Shown here piece by piece: positions 45,860 through 55,924 of a stretch of DNA of 64,000 bases; position 1 is the stretch's first letter, and each line of letters starts with the position of its first letter. The notes under the pieces were generated by a model, which ran no database searches, was not told where the DNA came from, and worked only from the letters and a program-made list of their open reading frames with translations. The position numbers and the translations under genes are program-made. Source of the DNA: Lumbricus terrestris (Eukaryota; Annelida; Clitellata; Crassiclitellata; Lumbricidae); NCBI GenBank assembly GCA_949752735.1, contig OX457036.1:12370607-12434606 (forward strand). Direction: 5' to 3'.

Positions 45860-48150
45860 AGTAGTTTATAATAGTCTGCCCCCCCATCAGACTCTGCTTT
45901 CCCATCAGACCCTGCTTCTAACTCAGACCCTGCTTTCCCATCGGACCTTGCTTCTAACTCAGGCCCTGCTTTCCCATCGGACCTTGTTTCTACCTCAGGG
46001 CAAAGACCAATCCATTATCTTTAATCTCGGTGCAAAGTCCAATCCATTATCTTATTGTGACATTATCATACCTAATATTTCGTACAATAACATTTTTTTA
46101 TACCTAATTCGTACACATGCAAAGAGCAATCTCTACACATACACGCACACACACACACACACCCATTTCATTTACACAGCATTGAAAGAACATTTTTACT
46201 TTCATGTCTAATTCTTCACATAATGATAGTTTCCAAACATAATTCGACACGTACAAAACAATGAAAGGTGCTTTTTACTTTCATACCTAATTCTTCGCAC
46301 AATACTATTTTCCACATCTAATTCCGCATTTACGCACATGTAGGCTCTAGGTCTATATGCTCACAATCAAACTAACAAGTACGTAAAGAAAATTTGTAAC
46401 TTAGTATTATTCAGTAATCAATATGACAACTCCAAGAAGAATTGGTGATCTTTACTATGTGAAGAATGCACAGACGGGCGTAGAGTCGAGTGATTTTATT
46501 GCAACTATTACCTGGAAATGCAGAAATTGCTCACCCTTTCATTCAATTTTAGAATGTTACTTTGCAATAGATAGAAACTCACAAACTGTTCAACCTTGCA
46601 GTTCATTTTCTTTATATTTTGGAATTGTATAGCATAGAAACATACAAACTGCTCATCATTTCCTTCTCTACGTGATGCGATTTCTTTACATTTTAGACAT
46701 GTCGTTCTTAGAAACACACTATGCTCATGTTTCTCTTCTGTAGGTGGTGCTATTTCCTTATATTTTAGACCTGTAGAACTTAGAAACACACACAATGCTC
46801 ATCATTCCATTCTCTATATGGAGTTATTTTCATATACTTTATACTTGCAGAACTTAGAAACACCCAATGCTCATCCTTCCAATCTCTATGTGGCGCTATT
46901 TCCTTGCATTTTACACTTGCAGAACTTAGAAACGCACAATTTGCTCAACTTCACCTTCTCTATGCTGGATCGAAATTTAGAACTTAGTATTATTTTGGCT
47001 AGGAATACACAGAGAGCTCAGCAATATATTCATTATGTGATACATTTCTTTATATTTTTTTGTGTGTTTCGACTATGAGAAGTGAATGTAGCCTAGAGAC
47101 GAAGGAGTGTGACATATACGACGATTCGGAGCATTCTTCAGACTCAATTCTTTCTACTCTGCAACTCTTCCTCCTCCAACTCATTTAATGCATCCCTAAG
47201 CACCACAAGCTTCTCCCCTCCTCCTTCTCCACAGTCACTTGCATGGCTCTAATATAACAGAAAAAATGTATCTTTAAGAATCCCTATTAGTAGAAGAGCA
47301 TGTATATCACATAGGAATTTGAATATTTTCAGTGTATCTTTTTGATTTTTAAAGTATAGAACTTTTAAATTTGAGTAAAGACGAATGAAAAAGCAGAGGA
47401 GGAGTATATGAGAAGCAGTGGAAATGCATGTGTGAAGGAACTATAGAGTAAAAGAAGCAGCTGACTCGCAGTATTTCTGTGTTTCTAACGTTTAATGTTG
47501 CAAGCAACCGCTGGCAATGGCAACTTTCATGCTACTTGTAAAATGTAAAAACTAAAGACGGTACGTAAACTTGCTTGTGCATGAGCAGAAGTGAAAGAGG
47601 CATGGTATCTGAGAAGGGTGGCAGGCTATTAGTGCACAATTTTAAGTATCAATTTTAGCAGAGTCATAGTTGTGGACATGAAAACATTGTGTGTGGAGAG
47701 TAGAAGAGAGCGAATTTTTCAAGCATTTTAGCATTTCTGAAACATATGAGGGGAGGGAGAGTATGCCACTTAGCGGAGTCGATTCTTCATTTTCTAAATT
47801 ACGCATGATTTTGCAATAGATTTCCAACATGGATTGGCCATTTGGAATACGATGATAAGAGACACTTAGCACGCACGTCAAATACATGAGTATTGACTAT
47901 ACTAAAATACTAGGCCTATGTGTTGAAGTGGTGTTTGTTTGATTGCTTGGAATGTACATGCGCAAGCTTTTTAGGTATAGGAAGCAACATTCTTATTTAT
48001 TTTCGCATGCTAATGCATAAATTTTTTCGAAAGATTACGATTTTCAGCGAATATTTTGGGCTTTTAGAGAGTCGAAATATAATGCAGGTTAGGTGAAATG
48101 CATGCATTGTCACGTTAGCAGAAATTTCATGTGGCGCTATATAAATTCTA
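45860..48150. repeat. Left terminal inverted repeat
   Basis: The outer 120 bp hold about six alternating 17-19 bp units of the type CATCAGACTCTGCTTTCC / CTCAGACCCTGCTTCTAA. A CCAATCCATTATCTTTAATC duplication and a short (CA)n run follow. From about 46580 to 46990 there are diverged roughly 90-bp repeats each containing AACTTAGAAACRCMCAATGC and TCTCTATRTGG. Such subterminal repeats often bind transposition proteins; that role is inferred. Confidence 0.9.
47642..47887 (-). CDS. 81-codon ORF in the left TIR (duplicated in the right TIR), unknown
   Basis: Starts ATG at 47887, reads toward the left end and is repeated without change at 51487-51732 (+). It begins MYLTCVLSVSYHRIPNGQSM and ends HNYDSAKIDT. 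I recognise no family. Other open stretches of 69-95 codons in the arms are less convincing. It may be non-coding. Confidence 0.25.
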   Translation of the reverse strand: MYLTCVLSVSYHRIPNGQSMLEIYCKIMRNLENEESTPLSGILSLPSYVSEMLKCLKNSLSSTLHTQCFHVHNYDSAKIDT

Positions 48151-48737
48151 TATGCAGTAAAAGATTTGACAAGTGAAAGACGCGTGCGAACATAGGAGCA
48201 TGTAGGCTACGTGCGCTACAGGGTGACTCGAACGTCGCAGGTGGCAGCATCACTCTGACGAGGAGGTGCCTGTGGCGACGCCTCCCGCTCAATCTTTGAG
48301 TCGAGGGAGGCGGACTGTAGCACTGAACTATTTGAGAAGTCAATAGTACAATGTAAAGTAGGCTTACATTGTTTCAAAGCATAGTCGCGACCTTCTCCGA
48401 AAACAATGGCAAAATTGCTATTGTCCAGGTCTGCATGGTCACTCAAATGATTATATTAAGCTCTTCCATACAACAAATTTCTGAGCAGATAAGACCCTTG
48501 ATTTGTGTATGAACATATATCTTTACGTATACCTGACAGATTTCTAAACAATCGCCTTCGCACTTTTACATATAGGCGCTGCTAATGTGTGCTCTGTGGT
48601 ATATCAGCGCAATTAACACAATGGTCAACATGGCAAAGACGTCTCGATCATTGACCGGTCCATTGTATTCTGAAATTTGGCCTTCTAGACCTTGACCAGA
48701 AGTATCTTTGCACTTGTTGGCCATTCACAGGTCAGCA

Positions 48738-48749
48738 TATATATATTTT
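48738..48749 (+). promoter_or_regulatory. Candidate TATA box for the two-exon gene
   Basis: TATATATATTTT lies 46-57 nt before the start codon at 48795, which would leave a short 5'UTR. It is inferred from position and sequence only. Confidence 0.45.
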
Positions 48750-48794
48750 GCAACGCTGTACTGCTAGAGTGCTTGATTCTCAAAGTGTAACAAG

Positions 48795-50616
48795 ATGGCA
48801 GCTGCAAATTCTGGACACAATGAAAGCCTCAGAGCCAGTGAGTAACATTTAGTTCGCTTGTTAATTACTTATATCATTTAAAATAAAATAATATGCATGC
48901 TAACTACATAACTTTGAATAATCATTCAAAGCTATAAATCAATTGTATATAAATGGTATAATGCGAGAAATGTATTTGATAGTTTTAGTTTGATTATATT
49001 GCAACTCGCATATTCAGTCCTTTTAAAAAGAAAATTATGCACTATCAAAATTGCACTTAAAGTTATGTAGGCCTATATCATAACTTTGGACGTGCTCACA
49101 GGCTTATTCGATTGTTCTTTGCATCGTCGTGCTTAACATAGGCCTATGTCCATTCGATGCAATGCACTGAATGCGCACGATTCTAGAATTTTGCTCATAT
49201 TTGGCATTTATCTTTGCGAGGCTCGGTATTATTTAAAGCTTTTGTAAAATCAGTAATTGTAAGAAATGTTTAATTTCACTATACGTTCGCTCGCCTCGCA
49301 GACTTGCTTACTGATGCATTATATCCAACAAACCACATATGCTAGAATATCTAGCAGCGCCTTTGTAAGACTGTTGATCATTGCTTTGTTGCTGCTATAA
49401 TAATTTACACACACGTTCGAAGAACCTGTCCAGAAACTTGAAAACTTAATTAAGCATTTCTCACTTCGTTGCAGGTTGTTATGTCATTAACTTATTTCTT
49501 CGCTGCAATAGGTTTGATATGTTTCATTACAACTTAATTGAAGCCATTGTTTCTTTATTATTACAGCCTCTTTAAACAAATGTTGTCTCTTATAGCATTT
49601 CTTAATTTTGTCGCTTGTCCCAAGAGTTGCATATCCTTGGATGGAATCTGAAAGGTTCTTACTGCAAGATTTGCTTTACATATACACATGTGACTCTATG
49701 TTAATATAAGTGCATTACTTTTTAATTACAATGTAAAATGCACGGAATAAATATTTTTAAATGCAAAGAAATGAAAAAGAAATAAAGATTTAAAATATAT
49801 AAAATAGTTCTAATAGCTACAATCATTCATTCAGAGTATTTATATAACATATCCTAAAGAAATTGCTCAGAGTCGCTCCCAACCCAAACACCAACAAAGA
49901 AAAAAGACATCAGAGACTTGTAGATGCCAGTCGGATGGATCACAAGTAGAGAGCGAAGTGTAAGCGTGAGGTCATTCCAGCATGTAGGTTCCACGACCGA
50001 AAAAGCAGTCGCTGTTTATTAAAGAATCAACTGGGCGACACGAGCAGTTTATAATTATGCGAAGAGCGAAGCGCAGAACGTGCTGCAATGATCTCGCGAG
50101 TACGATGGAGTAGCGCGAAGGACGCCGCGAGAGGGTGCATGCAGCAGCGGCAGCAGCAGTGCGATATGAGGACCCTTGACGAACATGTAGCAAGTGCAGA
50201 ACAATGCACACATAGGTAGAGACAAATGTATATGATCATGAATTTTTTATTTTTTTACATGCTTATGCCAGAATATAGAATATGAGAAAGATTTTTTACA
50301 TATTTGAATTCTAATGCATAGTGAAAATGTAGGCCTATTTTTGTTCTCTTTTACAGACGATGTCGATTTTCAGCTGACGATAACTTTCAGCAGAAGACCA
50401 AATAACAGTCAGCTAATCAGTATATCGAGCCAGGCGGCTGAAATGTTGTCCACCCTAATGGGCAACATAACACGTGATATAAATCAGCAACGAATGTTAC
50501 AGGATTTGACTCGTCACTTTAATACTGCGCAAATGGAAACACCGCCACCGTCTCCGACGAACAATGTAGACGTGAACCTTATACCTGAATGGCAGGTAAA
50601 GATGGAACAAGAATAA
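48795..50616 (+). CDS. Two-exon 100-aa protein of unknown function carried by the large-TIR element
   Basis: Exon 1 is 48795-48837 (ATG to CCA|GTGAGT) and exon 2 is 50357-50616 (TTTTACAG|AC to TAA). The phase joins exactly (AAC codon at the junction) and gives 100 aa. The N-terminus is small and polar (MAAANSGHNESLRAN). A likely beta segment follows (DVDFQLTITFSRRP), then an amphipathic helical region (ISSQAAEMLSTLMGNI...QQRMLQDLTRHF), a proline patch (METPPPSP) and an acidic/amidic tail (WQVKMEQE). No known domain is recognised. A candidate TATA box precedes it, and AATAAA overlaps the stop codon region at 50612-50617. It is the only spliced, coherent gene in the element's centre. It could be a transposon accessory protein or a captured host gene. 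Confidence 0.6.
49822..50000 (-). pseudogene. LINE-A C-terminal fragment inside the two-exon gene's intron
   Basis: Minus strand reads TAFSVVEPTCWNDLTL, then YKSLMSFFFVGVWVGSDSE and an (AATG)n-ended tail. A GCAGCAGCGGCAGCAGCAGT run follows to the right (50140-50160). Confidence 0.75.
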
Positions 50617-51223
50617 ACATCTCTTCACCTCGAATCAAAGTTGGAGCGGGAGAGATCGCCACCTTGGACGAGTGCACTTAGGCGCAAGAGGGGGGCACTT
50701 GCCACCGTGGAAACTTGACAGATATTTTTCTAACTACTACTTTTGGATTTTTTACAAATTTGTTCACATTATAGCACTAATAATACGAACAATATACCTA
50801 CACACATTGAATGTCAGAAATCTATGTTTAGAAATCTCTGTAGAAATAAACATGCTCTTAATTTTCTGTCTTGCATTATCATATCAACATCTTGCTAAAA
50901 GCTGGAAGAATGACCATTGGCTTTTAATCCTCCGGCGGGTACCCTTGCAAATAGTAGGCCTATCGATTTTGGCCTATTGGAATCTCGCTGTCATGCAACC
51001 TTTCACAACTGTACAAAATTAAGTATCAATACCAATGTCAACATTTGAAATTTCTCAAAAGTGCACAGAATTCAATTAAATGTCCTAAGTCAGGGAGATC
51101 TGGCAAAATTTACTGAACATAGAATTTATATATTGCCATGTGTAAATTTCTGCTAACTTGACAATGAGTGCAAATGGCATTTTAACTATTTTGTCTTATA
51201 GGCTACTACGTCTCTCTGAAACC

Positions 51224-53514
51224 TAGAATTTATACAGCGCCACATGAAATTTCTGCTAACGTGACAATGCATGCATTTCACCTAACCTGCATTATATTTC
51301 GACTCTCTAAAAGCCCAAAATATTCGCTGAAAATCGTAATCTTTCGAAAAAATTTATGCATTAGCATGCGAAAATAAATAAGAATGTTGCTTCCTATACC
51401 TAAAAAGCTTGCGCATGTACATTCCAAGCAATCAAACAAACACCACTTCAACACATAGGCCTAGTATTTTAGTATAGTCAATACTCATGTATTTGACGTG
51501 CGTGCTAAGTGTCTCTTATCATCGTATTCCAAATGGCCAATCCATGTTGGAAATCTATTGCAAAATCATGCGTAATTTAGAAAATGAAGAATCGACTCCG
51601 CTAAGTGGCATACTCTCCCTCCCCTCATATGTTTCAGAAATGCTAAAATGCTTGAAAAATTCGCTCTCTTCTACTCTCCACACACAATGTTTTCATGTCC
51701 ACAACTATGACTCTGCTAAAATTGATACTTAAAATTGTGCACTAATAGCCTGCCACCCTTCTCAGATACCATGCCTCTTTCACTTCTGCTCATGCACAAG
51801 CAAGTTTACGTACCGTCTTTAGTTTTTACATTTTACAAGTAGCATGAAAGTTGCCATTGCCAGCGGTTGCTTGCAACATTAAACGTTAGAAACACAGAAA
51901 TACTGCGAGTCAGCTGCTTCTTTTACTCTATAGTTCCTTCACACATGCATTTCCACTGCTTCTCATATACTCCTCCTCTGCTTTTTCATTCGTCTTTACT
52001 CAAATTTAAAAGTTCTATACTTTAAAAATCAAAAAGATACACTGAAAATATTCAAATTCCTATGTGATATACATGCTCTTCTACTAATAGGGATTCTTAA
52101 AGATACATGTTTTCTGTTATATTAGAGCCATGCAAGTGACTGTGGAGAAGGAGGAGGGGAGAAGCTTGTGGTGCTTAGGGATGCATTAAATGAGTTGGAG
52201 GAGGAAGAGTTGCAGAGTAGAAAGAATTGAGTCTGAAGAATGCTCCGAATCGTCGTATATGTCACACTCCTTCGTCTCTAGGCTACATTCACTTCTCATA
52301 GTCGAAACACACAAAAAAATATAAAGAAATGTATCACATAATGAATATATTGCTGAGCTCTCTGTGTATTCCTAGCCAAAATAATACTAAGTTCTAAATT
52401 TCGATCCAGCATAGAGAAGGTGAAGTTGAGCAAATTGTGCGTTTCTAAGTTCTGCAAGTGTAAAATGCAAGGAAATAGCGCCACATAGAGATTGGAAGGA
52501 TGAGCATTGGGTGTTTCTAAGTTCTGCAAGTATAAAGTATATGAAAATAACTCCATATAGAGAATGGAATGATGAGCATTGTGTGTGTTTCTAAGTTCTA
52601 CAGGTCTAAAATATAAGGAAATAGCACCACCTACAGAAGAGAAACATGAGCATAGTGTGTTTCTAAGAACGACATGTCTAAAATGTAAAGAAATCGCATC
52701 ACGTAGAGAAGGAAATGATGAGCAGTTTGTATGTTTCTATGCTATACAATTCCAAAATATAAAGAAAATGAACTGCAAGGTTGAACAGTTTGTGAGTTTC
52801 TATCTATTGCAAAGTAACATTCTAAAATTGAATGAAAGGGTGAGCAATTTCTGCATTTCCAGGTAATAGTTGCAATAAAATCACTCGACTCTACGCCCGT
52901 CTGTGCATTCTTCACATAGTAAAGATCACCAATTCTTCTTGGAGTTGTCATATTGATTACTGAATAATACTAAGTTACAAATTTTCTTTACGTACTTGTT
53001 AGTTTGATTGTGAGCATATAGACCTAGAGCCTACATGTGCGTAAATGCGGAATTAGATGTGGAAAATAGTATTGTGCGAAGAATTAGGTATGAAAGTAAA
53101 AAGCACCTTTCATTGTTTTGTACGTGTCGAATTATGTTTGGAAACTATCATTATGTGAAGAATTAGACATGAAAGTAAAAATGTTCTTTCAATGCTGTGT
53201 AAATGAAATGGGTGTGTGTGTGTGTGTGCGTGTATGTGTAGAGATTGCTCTTTGCATGTGTACGAATTAGGTATAAAAAAATGTTATTGTACGAAATATT
53301 AGGTATGATAATGTCACAATAAGATAATGGATTGGACTTTGCACCGAGATTAAAGATAATGGATTGGTCTTTGCCCTGAGGTAGAAACAAGGTCCGATGG
53401 GAAAGCAGGGCCTGAGTTAGAAGCAAGGTCCGATGGGAAAGCAGGGTCTGAGTTAGAAGCAGGGTCTGATGGGAAAGCAGAGTCTGATGGGGGGGCAGAC
53501 TATTATAAACTACT
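51224..53514. repeat. Right terminal inverted repeat
   Basis: Inverted copy of 45860-48150. Just inside it, at about 51120-51180, is a diverged direct copy of its innermost 60 bp (TAGAATTTATA...AAATTTCTGCTAAC), 104 bp away. Confidence 0.9.
51487..51732 (+). CDS. 81-codon ORF in the right TIR, duplicate of 47642-47887
   Basis: Same predicted protein as in the left arm, so both copies would be transcribed outward from the element's centre. Coding status is uncertain. A run of CTTCTACTCTCCACAC codons near the end and a lack of any recognised motif keep confidence low. Confidence 0.25.
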   Translation: MYLTCVLSVSYHRIPNGQSMLEIYCKIMRNLENEESTPLSGILSLPSYVSEMLKCLKNSLSSTLHTQCFHVHNYDSAKIDT

Positions 53515-53820
53515 GACGTGGGTCCCCCATTTGGCTTCAACAAGCATTAAATCAATGCAGCGGGAGAGAAAAGTATATGACGACTATATAGATAGATCAT
53601 ATATATAGGGGCCTAGTATAGGCTATATTTGCTTGCAGAGATTACGTCGACCAAAAAAAGGTCATCAGCAGGGAAAATTGGTATAGCTAGGCCTATAATT
53701 ATTCCAGACATTTCGACCAAGCGTCTAAAAAAGGCCATCATATTTTTCTGGCAAAGATCACGGAAAATGTTGCCCACCCCCTTCGAAAATGTCTGTATAT
53801 CCGCCCCTGGTAGTGAGTAG

Positions 53821-54857
53821 GCTATTAATTCTGTACAGTATATAAGAATTGCATAAATATCATGTTTGCGTGAAATAAAACTTCCATTTTATGTGTGCTC
53901 AGTTGACAAATTTTTTCCGAAAAAGGCTAAAATCATGGCAATTCAAAGGAATTCGAGGAAATTCACGTCTTCCAAGACTTTGTGAATTTCTACTATCGCT
54001 ACACGTAGGCACAATCCACAAGGAATAAGAAAAGCCTGCTGTTAAACCAAAGACTGGCGTTAACAGCAGCACCAAGACCTAGTCTTCAATGGATAGGCCT
54101 ACGCACCAAGGGTATCGGCCCGCTATTCCGAAGGTCCACTATTCCGAATATCCGCTATATTTTGTTCGTTATCCTTGGTGGTTAGCGATACAGTGGGTTA
54201 GGGTTGGAGTGAGTTAGAGTTGGGTGGTTTAGGTTTAGGCTTAAGTTCATGATTAGGTTTAGAGTTGGCTGAATAGCTTAGTGGAGGACGCAACATTAAG
54301 TCTTTAACCTTGAAAATAATCGGCCATGAAGTCAAGTCACTCCAGGCCATAACCGTCATCATCATCATACCGTCATACGATTCATACCCAACATCATTGT
54401 CGTTTAAAATGTATCAAAATGATTGCGCCAATTAATGAAAATAACTCTAATGGTAGGCTATTGCAGCGATGTTTACAAGTTTGGTTTTTTGTCGACGACG
54501 TCATATAGGTACGTTGCCATGGTACCGTCCTTCCTTCTTCCTTTTTTAGAAAGCCTTTGCGAGAGATTGGTGAGCGAGTGGATTGATTTTGAGAATTCTT
54601 TGGCGTGCTGGACAGTTTCATTTTTTCTTCTTCTTCTTCTCGTTCCGTTATAGTTCTAGTTCCCGTTAGTAGTTTTTAAGTAGTTTTTCCTAGTTATCTC
54701 TTTCTCGTTTTTCCCGTTTTAGACTTCTCCTTTCTTCATCGTATAATCTCGTGACAATTGCTTGGATTCTTATCGTCTTCCATTGGATTACGATAGACTA
54801 GGCCTATATCTCGATTACTTCCTTGGAGTTTACCAGCCATTTAGTACTGTTTTTACG
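53821..54857. other. Non-coding stretch before the orphan gene
   Basis: Contains a TTAGGG/TTAGG-rich segment at about 54117-54290 that starts GCTATTCCGAAGGTCCACTA, resembling one half of a MITE. From 54520 to 54750 it is strongly pyrimidine-rich (TTCTTCTTCTTCTTC, TTTCTCGTTTTTCCCGTTTT) and probably forms the 5'UTR/promoter of the gene at 54858. Confidence 0.45.
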
Positions 54858-55706
54858 ATGTTTCGACGTTTGTTCCGAGTCCTTGGACGTCCTTCGGTGA
54901 GCGTCGGTCTGATCGAATCGTCTGACGTTGTGACGGAGGAGGACAGCGTGTCTGAGGCTGCGCTTCCAGTTGCGGCGCCGGCTGTCGTCGGAGTGAAGGT
55001 GAGCGGTGGAAAGAGATGGAAGCGACTGCGGAAGGCGTTCACTCGCAGGAGCGTCACAACAACCGAGCCTGCTGACTCCGGATCCATCCTTCGGCTAAAA
55101 GGAAAGACTCTCGCGGCTGCCACTTCGTCTGCTGCTGCTGCTGCTGCTGGCACAGACCCCGCCTTGGACATCACCACCCCAGATCCCGCGTCTTCCTCCG
55201 CTTATGTCGCTGAAGCTGCTCGGAGGGATGCCCTGGAACACGCCCGCACGATGGCTCTCGCGAGGAGAACGTCTGCTGAGGAGATGCGTCTGCTTTTCGA
55301 AAGGACCTTCCGAGAGATGGTGGCCATGTACCGATGGGATGTCGACATTGATGAGAAGACGGCCGTGGATGAGAAGGAGGAAGAGAAGATTGCTGTTGCT
55401 AAGGCTTTCGCGGAAAGCAACGAGAGCGAGAGTAAGGTGGTGGCCTGGCTCGGTAACCCAGCGAACGAGGGACTGATCAGGGATGCGACGGATCTCGCCA
55501 GGAGTAACACGGAAGCTGTGTACATGGTGGACTCGGTTCCAGCCGTTGAGTGCACCTGGGACTCGCCATACGATCCAGACAACCACACTCCGCCACCAAC
55601 GCCACCACTACCATCACCATCACCACCACCTCCACCACCACCACCACCACAGGAGGAAGACGAAGATGACGACGACACCCGCTGCCGCTGGTGGTGCTAC
55701 TTCTAA
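54858..55706 (+). CDS. Orphan 282-aa basic/alanine-rich protein with polyproline-acidic tail
   Basis: A single long ORF from the first ATG at 54858 to TAA at 55706. The frame is open further upstream to 54762 but without an ATG. Order of segments: basic start (MFRRLFRVLGR); basic patch at about 51-64 (GGKRWKRLRKAFTRR); alanine run at about 84-97; probable charged helices at about 110-180 (RRDALEHARTMALARR, EEMRLLFERTFREMVAMYRW); DEKEEEKIAVAKAF; a proline tract near 241-263; acidic run EEDEDDDD; and the Cys/aromatic end CRWWCYF. It is GC-rich with biased codon use unlike the AT-rich surroundings. I recognise no family. The absence of stop codons over 849 bp supports coding. It may be a lineage-specific gene or one exon of a larger gene. 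Confidence 0.6.
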   Translation: MFRRLFRVLGRPSVSVGLIESSDVVTEEDSVSEAALPVAAPAVVGVKVSGGKRWKRLRKAFTRRSVTTTEPADSGSILRLKGKTLAAATSSAAAAAAGTDPALDITTPDPASSSAYVAEAARRDALEHARTMALARRTSAEEMRLLFERTFREMVAMYRWDVDIDEKTAVDEKEEEKIAVAKAFAESNESESKVVAWLGNPANEGLIRDATDLARSNTEAVYMVDSVPAVECTWDSPYDPDNHTPPPTPPLPSPSPPPPPPPPPQEEDEDDDDTRCRWWCYF

Positions 55707-55924
55707 TTCGAAAGCAGCCAAGACATCGCTGAGAATATGAGGTAGCAAGTGCCACCGATGACTACACCATTACCACCGCCGCCACCAACGCCACCACTAC
55801 AACCAACACCACCACCCCTACAACCACCACCACCAACACCAGACACTGCTACACCACGCAGCCTGAGAGATCCGCCCGCACCTTCTCGCCACATTCTCGC
55901 CGTCTAGCAGAGAGAATCACCCGC

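Larger units (their letters stand above)
45860..53514. mobile_element. 7,655-bp transposon with 2,291-bp terminal inverted repeats
   Basis: The arms 45860-48150 and 51224-53514 are equal in length (2,291 bp each) and near-identical; I noticed one substitution near 47261/52109 and one at the inner edge. The outer ends are AGTAGTTTATAATAG and its complement CTATTATAAACTACT. A perfect 6-bp TSD GACGTG lies at 45854-45859 and 53515-53520. A 6-bp TSD with AG...CT ends is known from Polinton/Maverick elements (also 6-bp in IS3EU and some Dada elements). No polymerase, integrase or other transposition protein is visible, so it is non-autonomous or of an unrecognised class. The 3,073-bp centre contains the two-exon gene at 48795-50616 and a LINE-A fragment. 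Confidence 0.93.
45795..53809. mobile_element. Small hAT-like MITE interrupted by the 7.7-kb large-TIR element
   Basis: The left end is CAGGGGCGGATCC (45799) and the right end GTATATCCGCCCCTG-like (to 53809). The 8-mer GTAGTGAG occurs at 45787-45794 and immediately right at 53810-53817. On the left, four bases (CATG) separate it from the CAGGGG end, so the boundary is slightly uncertain. Without the insert and one TSD copy the MITE would be about 350 bp. Confidence 0.6.

Noticed and set aside
50672..51022. 116-codon ORF just after the two-exon gene
   Set aside because: No splice link, family match or promoter; it probably lies in AT-rich non-coding sequence.
45860..53514. Assembly artefact explaining the large palindrome
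   Set aside because: A perfect 6-bp TSD, arm mismatches and a unique 3-kb centre support a real insertion, although long reads would settle it.
55095..55678. Minus-strand ORFs of 92-163 codons
   Set aside because: Shadows of the orphan gene on the opposite strand, kept open by its GC-rich codons.
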